Assembly (NCBI GenBank): GCA_002342025.1
Contig: DDPD01000045.1
Span: forward strand, 13,497-20,826
Length of the DNA stretch: 7,330 bases
Direction of reading: 5' to 3'
Source of the DNA: Moraxellaceae bacterium UBA2477
Lineage (GTDB): Bacteria > Pseudomonadota > Gammaproteobacteria > Pseudomonadales > Moraxellaceae
The number at the start of each line of letters is the position of its first letter. Positions within the stretch are counted from its first letter, which is position 1. The notes under the pieces were generated by a model. That model was not told the DNA's origin and searched no databases. It saw only the letters and a program-made list of their open reading frames with translations. The translations under genes and the position numbers were made by a program. Positions 1 to 3,925 of the stretch are shown in pieces.

Positions 1-417
1 GTGGATGACTCCATTGTGCGCGGCACGACCTGTCGCGAAATCATTCAAATGGCGCGCGATGCGGGCGCGAATAAGGTCTATTTCGCCTCGGCAGCGCCTG
101 CGGTCAAGTTCCCGAATGTCTATGGCATCGACATGCCAGCCAAAGACGAGCTCATCGCGCATGGTCGTACCGATCAAGAGGTCTGTGATTTGATTGGTGC
201 GGACGCGCTGATCTATCAAAAGCTCGAAGATCTGATCTCAGCCGCGCGCGAAGGCAATCCGGACATTCAACAATTTGATTGCTCGGTGTTTAACGGCGAA
301 TATGTGACAGGCGATATTGATGATGCCTATCTCGATAAGCTGCAGGCGTCACGCAGCGATTCGGCCAAAAAGCAAAGCCGTCACGGCTCAACCATGGTAG
401 ACCTCGCCAACGGCTAA
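1..417 (+). CDS. purF: Amidophosphoribosyltransferase, C-terminal part (5' end outside window)
   Basis: This is the last 138 codons of glutamine phosphoribosylpyrophosphate amidotransferase, the cytosolic enzyme that makes 5-phosphoribosylamine from PRPP and glutamine in the first committed step of purine synthesis. The window opens inside the PRPP-binding loop: VDDSIVRGTT (visible residues 1-10) is the classic type I phosphoribosyltransferase motif of PurF. It is followed by the conserved stretch ASAAPAVKFPNVYGIDMP (about residues 29-46). The family is about 500 residues long, so roughly the last quarter is present and the N-terminal glutamine amidotransferase domain lies upstream. The GTG at base 1 is an internal valine codon, not a start. 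The reading frame is intact to the TAA. metZ follows after 24 bases on the same strand, an order known from Pseudomonas, which suggests co-transcription. Identification is very secure. Confidence 0.96.
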   Translation: MDDSIVRGTTCREIIQMARDAGANKVYFASAAPAVKFPNVYGIDMPAKDELIAHGRTDQEVCDLIGADALIYQKLEDLISAAREGNPDIQQFDCSVFNGEYVTGDIDDAYLDKLQASRSDSAKKQSRHGSTMVDLANG

Positions 418-430
418 GCCCGTTGGGCTT
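416..430 (+). other. Small hairpin in the purF-metZ junction
   Basis: AAGCCC (416-421) and GGGCTT (425-430) form a perfect 6-bp stem with a three-base loop. The hairpin includes the last two bases of the purF stop codon and ends directly before the metZ ribosome binding site (431-435). No T-run follows, so it is not a convincing terminator. It might protect an mRNA end or separate translation of the two genes, but it could be chance. Confidence 0.3.
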
Positions 431-441
431 GGGAGAAAACG

Positions 442-1653
442 ATGTCTGATGTGCCCGAGAACACCACGCCTGCGCCGTTTGATATTGCAGGGTTTGATAC
501 CTTGGCGGTGCGCGCCGGTAATTTTCGTTCGGCTGAAGGCGAGCACTCCGAGTCAATTTACCTGACCTCGTCGTTTGTCTTTGCCAGTGCCGCCGAAGCG
601 GCGGCGCGATTCGGCGGTACCGAAGCCGGCAATATTTACTCGCGTTTTACCAACCCCACGGTGCGCGGCTTCGAAGAAAAACTCGCGGCTTTAGAAGGCT
701 GTGAGCGTGCCGTCGCCACCAGTTCCGGCATGGCCGCTATTCTTGCCACCGTACTCGGTTTGCTGAAAGCGGGCGATGAAATCGTCGCCTCGCAAAGCTT
801 GTTTGGCACCACCAATGTGCTGTTCGACAAATACGCCAGCAAGTTCGGCATTAGCACGCGCTTCGTGCCCTTGGCGGATCTACCCAGCTGGCGCGCTGCC
901 ATTACGCCAGCCACCAAATTGTTCTTTGTGGAAACGCCCAGCAACCCCTTGGGCGAGCTCGTGGACATTGCGGCCTTAAGCCAGATCGCGCATGAGCATG
1001 GCATCTTGCTCGCGGTCGATAATTGCTTCTGTACCCCGGCGCTGCAAAAGCCGCTGGCCTTGGGCGCGGACTTAGTCATTCACTCCGCCACCAAATACCT
1101 TGATGGCCAAGGTCGTTGTTTAGGTGGCGCGGTGGTGGGGTCGCACAAGCTCATGGAAGACATTTACGGCGTGGTGCGCACCTGCGGCCCGTCACTCAGC
1201 CCGTTCAATGCGTGGGTGTTTCTGAAGGGCCTGGAGACCTTGCGTTTGCGCATGGAGGCTCACTCAGCGCAGGCGTTGAAACTAGCGCAATGGCTGCAAG
1301 CGCAGCCGGGCATTGCCGCCGTGCATTACCCCGGTTTAGCGTCACATCCTCAGCATGAATTGGCTAAGCGCCAGCAGCGTGGCTTTGGTGGCGTGCTGTC
1401 GTTTGAATTGGCAGGTGGGCGTGAGGCCGCGTGGCGATTTATCGATGCCACCCAAGTCATGTCCATCACCGCTAACTTGGGCGATACCCGCACCACCATC
1501 ACGCATCCCGGCTCCACCACGCATGGCCGTTTAAGCCCGGAAGCGAAAGCGGCGGCTCGCATCAGTGAAGGCCTGATTCGTATTGCCGTGGGCTTAGAAG
1601 ATATCGACGACCTGATTGCGGACTGTCAGCGCGGCTTACTGGCGCAATCATGA
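442..1653 (+). CDS. metZ: O-succinylhomoserine sulfhydrylase (MetZ)
   Basis: This is a 403-residue PLP enzyme of the Cys/Met metabolism family (gamma-family, fold type I). It is expected to make homocysteine directly from O-succinylhomoserine and sulfide in the cytosol, bypassing cystathionine. Visible landmarks are NIYSRFTNPT (active-site Tyr/Arg loop), the phosphate-binding TSSGMAA at residues 93-99, the cofactor-ring aspartate D193 in AVDNCFCTPALQKPL, and the Schiff-base lysine K218 in HSATKYLDGQGR. NLGDTRTTITHPGSTTH near the C-terminus binds the substrate carboxylate in this family. The VDNCFCTP and DGQGR wording resembles Pseudomonas-type MetZ more than MetB or MetC. The ATG is preceded by GGGAG (431-435), six bases upstream. 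It lies 24 bases after purF and overlaps the next gene by four bases, so it sits mid-operon. Closely related sulfhydrylases using O-acetylhomoserine (MetY type) are the main alternative for substrate. Confidence 0.93.
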   Translation: MSDVPENTTPAPFDIAGFDTLAVRAGNFRSAEGEHSESIYLTSSFVFASAAEAAARFGGTEAGNIYSRFTNPTVRGFEEKLAALEGCERAVATSSGMAAILATVLGLLKAGDEIVASQSLFGTTNVLFDKYASKFGISTRFVPLADLPSWRAAITPATKLFFVETPSNPLGELVDIAALSQIAHEHGILLAVDNCFCTPALQKPLALGADLVIHSATKYLDGQGRCLGGAVVGSHKLMEDIYGVVRTCGPSLSPFNAWVFLKGLETLRLRMEAHSAQALKLAQWLQAQPGIAAVHYPGLASHPQHELAKRQQRGFGGVLSFELAGGREAAWRFIDATQVMSITANLGDTRTTITHPGSTTHGRLSPEAKAAARISEGLIRIAVGLEDIDDLIADCQRGLLAQS

Positions 1654-2591
1654 AGCCGCTAGCGTTCAAAGATCGCCTCTCGCTGGCGTTACTCCGCTTC
1701 TTTGCGCGTTTGCCATTGCCGCTACTGCAGCGCCTGGGCGCATTTTTCGGCAGCATCGTGGCCTGCTTTCCGCGCTCCGGCATTTATCAAACCGTGTTGC
1801 GTAACCTGCAGCTGTGCTATCCGCAGCAATCCGATGCCTGGCATCAAACCATGGTGAAGGCCTCGTTGCGTAGCACCGCCATGACAGCGTTTGAGTTCGC
1901 CAAGACCTGGGGCATGCCACCCAGCTATAGCGTCTCGCAAATCCGCGACAGCCACGGCGAAGAAGTTTTCCACGAGGCGTTAGCGGCGGGGCAGGGAGTT
2001 ATTGCGATTGTTCCGCATTGGGGCACGTGGGAGTTCATGAACGCGTGGATCAATCAATACACCGCACCCATCATTATGTATAAGCCGGGCAAGCAGCCGG
2101 GTGTGGATGCCTTGGTGGCCGAGGCCCGTGGCCGCTTAAATGCCACCGTGGTGCCCACCGATGAAAGTGGCGTACGCGCCGTCTACAAAGGCTTGCGCAA
2201 GGGCGGTTTCACAGCCATTTTGCCCGACCACATTCCTGGCCAAAATGGCGGCATCTTTGCGCCGTTCTTTGGGCTCTCTACGTGGACGGGCGTGATGGTG
2301 CCTAAGCTCGCGGCAAAAACGCAGTGCCGCGTTATTGTTATGGGCTGCATGCGTCGCGACGATGGCCAAGGGTTTGACTTGCATTTCCACGCCGGCGACC
2401 CCGATATCAATCACGAAGACGCTCTGCGCGCGACCACGGCGATGAATCTCGCCATGGAGCGCTTTATCAATATTGCACCCGAGCAATACCAGTGGAGCTA
2501 TAAACGTTTCAAGCGCAGCGAGCACATGCCAGATCCCTATCGCGGCGTGGGTTTGACCTATCAGGCGGATTACCTGACCTCTGGCGATTAA
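1650..2591 (+). CDS. LpxL/HtrB-family lysophospholipid (lipid A) acyltransferase
   Basis: The 313-residue product belongs to the bacterial lipid A biosynthesis acyltransferase family (LpxL/LpxM/LpxP), which transfers an acyl chain from acyl-ACP onto lipid A precursors at the inner membrane. The catalytic H-x4-E motif is H123-WGTW-E128 in VPHWGTWEF. Later family blocks are YKPGKQPGVDALV (about 145), LPDHIPGQNGGIFAPFFG (about 190-207) and EQYQWSYKRFK near the C-terminus. The N-terminus (residues about 10-40, Leu/Phe/Ala rich) fits the membrane-associating helix of the family, and the length is normal. Its ATG overlaps the metZ stop as ATGA, and no good Shine-Dalgarno is visible, so translation is probably coupled to metZ. 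Which acyl position or chain it handles cannot be told from sequence, so no gene symbol is given. A related role on another lipid, such as an ornithine lipid or phospholipid, is possible. Confidence 0.9.
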   Translation: MKPLAFKDRLSLALLRFFARLPLPLLQRLGAFFGSIVACFPRSGIYQTVLRNLQLCYPQQSDAWHQTMVKASLRSTAMTAFEFAKTWGMPPSYSVSQIRDSHGEEVFHEALAAGQGVIAIVPHWGTWEFMNAWINQYTAPIIMYKPGKQPGVDALVAEARGRLNATVVPTDESGVRAVYKGLRKGGFTAILPDHIPGQNGGIFAPFFGLSTWTGVMVPKLAAKTQCRVIVMGCMRRDDGQGFDLHFHAGDPDINHEDALRATTAMNLAMERFINIAPEQYQWSYKRFKRSEHMPDPYRGVGLTYQADYLTSGD

Positions 2592-2614
2592 ATGCAGGCG
2601 ATTGATCTCAGACC

Positions 2615-2634
2615 AATAGCCTTGTTGGCTTTTT
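2615..2634 (+). terminator. Weak candidate terminator after the acyltransferase gene
   Basis: AGCC (2618-2621) and GGCT (2627-2630) form a 4-bp stem with a TTGTT loop, followed by TTTT and flanked by A residues that could pair with the T-run. It lies 26 bases past the stop of the purF-metZ operon and ahead of the tRNA promoter, which is where a terminator would be expected. The stem is short, so it is only tentative. Confidence 0.35.
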
Positions 2635-2656
2635 AAGCAATCAGGCGGGCGAGTGG

Positions 2657-2685
2657 TTGTCAGTCACGTGCAGCTTGAGTATCAT
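2657..2685 (+). promoter_or_regulatory. Sigma70-type promoter for tRNA-Val with GC-rich discriminator
   Basis: TTGTCA (2657-2662) matches the -35 consensus at five of six bases and TATCAT (2680-2685) matches the -10 at five of six, with an ideal 17-base spacer. The next bases, GCGCGCC (2686-2692), form a GC-rich discriminator of the kind typical of stable-RNA promoters under stringent (ppGpp) control. Transcription would start near 2692, about 26 bases before the mature tRNA. The spacing and location make it convincing; the stringent control is inferred. Confidence 0.75.
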
Positions 2686-2693
2686 GCGCGCCT

Positions 2694-2711
2694 CTTCAGG
2701 ATGTACTGAAG
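2694..2711 (+). other. Hairpin in the tRNA 5' leader
   Basis: CTTCAG (2694-2699) and CTGAAG (2706-2711) pair perfectly around a six-base loop, starting near the predicted transcription start and ending six bases before the mature tRNA 5' end. Such a leader stem could protect the precursor end or affect RNase P or RNase E access. The pairing is seen directly; the role is a guess. Confidence 0.45.
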
Positions 2712-2717
2712 CGACTT

Positions 2718-2794
2718 AGGCGCTTAGCTCAGTTGGTTAGAGCACCACCTTGACATGGTGGGGGTCAGCAGTTCGAGTCTGCTAGTGCCTACCA
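2718..2794 (+). tRNA. tRNA-Val (anticodon GAC), CCA encoded
   Basis: A complete cloverleaf can be drawn. The acceptor stem AGGCGCT (2718-2724) pairs with AGTGCCT (2784-2790) with one G-T wobble. The D-stem is GCTC/GAGC (2727-2730 and 2740-2743). The anticodon stem CCACC/GGTGG encloses loop TTGACAT with anticodon GAC at 2752-2754. The T-stem AGCAG/CTGCT encloses TTCGAGT (2772-2778). The discriminator is A (2791) and the 3' CCA (2792-2794) is encoded. GAC reads valine codons GUC and GUU. The D-arm and anticodon arm closely resemble E. coli tRNA-Val(GAC) as I recall it. It stands alone, with its own promoter upstream and a terminator just after it. Confidence 0.98.
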
Positions 2795-2802
2795 AATTAC
2801 GG

Positions 2803-2838
2803 AACCCGCATCGCTTCATGGCGCTGCGGGTTTTTTTT
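2803..2838 (+). terminator. Rho-independent terminator of tRNA-Val
   Basis: AACCCGCA (2803-2810) pairs with TGCGGGTT (2825-2832), and CGC/GCG (2812-2814 and 2821-2823) extends the stem inside. A run of eight T residues (2831-2838) follows. The structure is strong and starts nine bases after the tRNA CCA end. It ends only 11 bases before the VanZ-like start codon. Confidence 0.88.
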
Positions 2839-2849
2839 GGATTGTTCAA

Positions 2850-3209
2850 ATGGCGAGTTTAAAAGTGAAATGCAAAAAGAGCATGTGGCTTAAAGCCCTT
2901 TGGTTTTCCCATGTGCTGGCCATTTGGCTGCTCTTGCTGGTGCCGGTGGCGGTGCCTGAGCCGCTGGTGTTTAGCTACTCCGACAAACTGATTCATGCCG
3001 CCCTATTTTTCTGGCTCACGGTCTCGGCGTTTTGGCTTTGGCGGCAGGGCCGGGTGGTGTGGATACTGCTCGTGGTGGCGCTACTGACAGAACTCACACA
3101 GGCCATGACCCCTTGGCGAAGTGCCGAGGTGTTGGATGTGTTGGCAGATGCCGTGGGCATTGGCTTGGGGTGGGTTGTGTTGCGCTGGCGAGCTCGAATA
3201 CCGCGCTGA
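2850..3209 (+). CDS. VanZ-like family small integral membrane protein
   Basis: The 119-residue protein has four predicted membrane segments (about residues 15-36, 46-64, 67-86 and 95-112) and a basic C-terminal end (RWRARIPR). The pattern matches the VanZ-like family: S-DK-x2-H (D45, K46, H49) before segment 2, E81-LTQ at the end of segment 3, then R90-x5-D96-x3-D100-x2-G103 leading into segment 4. VanZ gives low-level teicoplanin resistance in enterococci, but most family members, including short proteobacterial ones, have no known function, and none is assigned here. The ATG at 2850 is preceded only by a weak GGA (2839-2841). M12 (base 2883) is an alternative, but its upstream AAAGAG sits too close to the codon. 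The gene begins 11 bases after the tRNA terminator, so its promoter is unclear. It is convergent with the glycine-zipper gene. Confidence 0.82.
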   Translation: MASLKVKCKKSMWLKALWFSHVLAIWLLLLVPVAVPEPLVFSYSDKLIHAALFFWLTVSAFWLWRQGRVVWILLVVALLTELTQAMTPWRSAEVLDVLADAVGIGLGWVVLRWRARIPR

Positions 3210-3218
3210 AAATGGTTT

Positions 3219-3252
3219 CGCTAAAACCCGCCTCGGCGGGTTTTAGCGTTTT
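3219..3252. terminator. Terminator hairpin between convergent genes
   Basis: A perfect 13-bp stem (3219-3231 with 3236-3248) closes on the four-base loop CTCG and is followed on the plus strand by TTTT. It begins nine bases after the VanZ-like stop and ends 17 bases from the 3' end of the minus-strand glycine-zipper gene. On the minus strand the stem is followed by AAACCATTTTC, a poorer U-tract. It clearly serves the plus strand and may serve both. Confidence 0.85.
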
Positions 3253-3265
3253 AGGGGGTAATGGC

Positions 3266-3766
3266 TTAGTCCCAGCGACTCTCATCACGGCGTCCTTCAC
3301 GATAACCGTGCTGATACCCGTGCTTATAGTCTCGACGAGATTCCCGCCACTCACGGCGCTCTTGACGCCAGTGGCGCGGGCGGTAGTCGTTTTCGCGATA
3401 CACCACCTGCACCGGTTGGATGTAGCCCGGGTGCACATAAATGGGTTGTGCATACACCGGCTGGCTATGCACTGGCCGATAGCGCACGGGCTGATAAGTG
3501 GGCTGGGCATAGACAGGCTGTGCGTAAACAGGCTGTGTATAGCCATGCGACTGATGTGTTGGCTGGCGGTTGTTCGCCAAAGCTGTGCCAGCCACGGCAC
3601 CGATGGCGCTGCCGACGAGCGCACCTTGGCGACCATCCAGGCTGTGACCAATGACGGCTCCGAATCCGGCACCAATGACGGCTCCGACGACGGCGTCCGA
3701 TGAGCCCGCGTAAACGGGTTGAGTCAGTGCAACGACCATCAGTGCACTAGCAACGGGTTTCCACAT
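3266..3766 (-). CDS. Exported glycine-zipper 2TM protein with Gln-Pro-Val-Tyr repeats
   Basis: The 166-residue product starts with a signal peptide: basic MWK, a hydrophobic core, then PVYA-GSS, with likely cleavage after A20. Residues 24-65 form a glycine-zipper pair (AVVGAVIGAGFGAVIG, a HSLDGRQG turn, ALVGSAIGAVAGTALA), the pattern of the Gly-zipper/Rickettsia 17 kDa antigen-like families, which are envelope proteins. Residues 76-119 carry repeats of the type (A/T/S)QPVY. The tail (124-166) is rich in Arg, Trp, Tyr and His with several acidic residues (RHWRQERREWRESRRD). No lipobox is seen, so a periplasmic or outer-membrane-associated protein is likely. The start is supported by AAGGAG (3774-3779 on the complement), seven bases upstream. 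It is divergent from the beta-helix/cytochrome gene. The molecular function is unknown; structural or envelope-stress roles are guesses. Confidence 0.8.
   Translation of the reverse strand: MWKPVASALMVVALTQPVYAGSSDAVVGAVIGAGFGAVIGHSLDGRQGALVGSAIGAVAGTALANNRQPTHQSHGYTQPVYAQPVYAQPTYQPVRYRPVHSQPVYAQPIYVHPGYIQPVQVVYRENDYRPRHWRQERREWRESRRDYKHGYQHGYREGRRDESRWD
3410..3541 (-). repeat. Imperfect tandem repeats encoding QPVY-type pentapeptides
   Basis: Residues 76-119 of the glycine-zipper protein repeat a five-residue unit: YTQPV, YAQPV, YAQPT, YQPVR, YRPVH, SQPVY, AQPIY and so on. At the DNA level the plus strand shows related 15-base units ending in ACAGGC around 3493-3534. The repeats are in frame and degenerate, which fits expansion of a coding repeat rather than a noncoding array. 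Confidence 0.7.
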
Positions 3767-3793
3767 GGTGAAGCTCCTTCGTTTGGGTTCACC
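3767..3793 (-). promoter_or_regulatory. Start-codon-adjacent hairpin with the Shine-Dalgarno in its loop
   Basis: In the minus-strand mRNA, GGTGAA (complement of 3788-3793) can pair with TTCACC (complement of 3767-3772), which directly abuts the ATG. The 15-base loop contains AAGGAG, the ribosome binding site of the glycine-zipper gene. The ribosome site itself is solid; a regulatory role for the 6-bp stem is speculative. Confidence 0.45.
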
Positions 3794-3854
3794 GTATTAA
3801 TGTCTGAGTCTCTGCTTCGGTTGACGTTTTTACAAAATTGCGTTTCCCGATAAA

Positions 3855-3882
3855 CGGTGTTTGTAGTACTTTCGTAACACCG
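3855..3882. repeat. Inverted repeat in the divergent intergenic region (possible operator)
   Basis: CGGTGTT (3855-3861) and AACACCG (3876-3882) are perfect 7-base inverted arms separated by 14 bases, with the small palindrome AGTACT (3865-3870) inside. The centre-to-centre distance of 21 bases is two helical turns, which suits a dimeric DNA-binding protein. It lies between the divergent glycine-zipper and beta-helix genes. No convincing sigma70 promoter pair is visible here; TTGACG (3821-3826) resembles a -35 but lacks a matching -10. Confidence 0.4.
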
Positions 3883-3883
3883 C

Positions 3884-3901
3884 ACGGTTGCCATCAACCG
3901 T
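3884..3901. repeat. Hairpin upstream of the beta-helix/cytochrome gene
   Basis: ACGGTTG (3884-3890) and CAACCGT (3895-3901) pair perfectly over seven bases with loop CCAT. The A-rich stretch AAAAATAAAAAA follows, then the ribosome binding site. With no T-run on the plus strand it is not a terminator for this direction. It may be a 5'-untranslated-region stem or a second operator. Confidence 0.45.
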
Positions 3902-3910
3902 AAAAATAAA

Positions 3911-3919
3911 AAAGAGAAG
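3911..3919 (+). promoter_or_regulatory. Ribosome binding site that decides the ATG at 3926
   Basis: AAAGAGAAG (3911-3919) ends six bases before the ATG at 3926. An in-frame TTG at 3920 would lie directly against this site with no spacing, so the ATG two codons later is the better start. Confidence 0.65.
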
Positions 3920-3925
3920 TTGCTT

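Noticed and set aside
1..3. GTG at base 1 as a start codon
   Set aside because: It is the valine of the PurF PRPP-loop motif VDDSIVRGTT; the gene continues upstream of the window.
636..1079. Minus-strand frame of 147 codons inside metZ
   Set aside because: It lies fully opposite conserved MetZ motifs and has no family-like features. The same holds for the minus-strand frame at 2136-2525 inside the acyltransferase gene.
2718..2794. tRNA-Val as an integration site for a mobile element
   Set aside because: No integrase, no duplicated tRNA 3' end and no phage or island genes are present in the window; the tRNA is followed by its own terminator and a VanZ-like gene.
3410..3541. Possible CRISPR-like or noncoding tandem repeat array
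   Set aside because: The units are short, degenerate, in frame and encode a peptide repeat; there are no spacers of constant length and no cas genes.
3032..3703. Plus-strand 223-codon frame spanning the VanZ-like 3' end, the terminator and the glycine-zipper gene
   Set aside because: It crosses a 13-bp terminator hairpin and lies opposite a gene with a clear signal peptide, glycine zipper and ribosome site. The overlapping minus-strand frame at 3094-3675 is rejected for the same reasons.
3920..3925. TTG at 3920 as start of the beta-helix/cytochrome gene
   Set aside because: It directly abuts the ribosome binding site, whereas the ATG at 3926 has a six-base spacing and gives a standard lipoprotein signal peptide.
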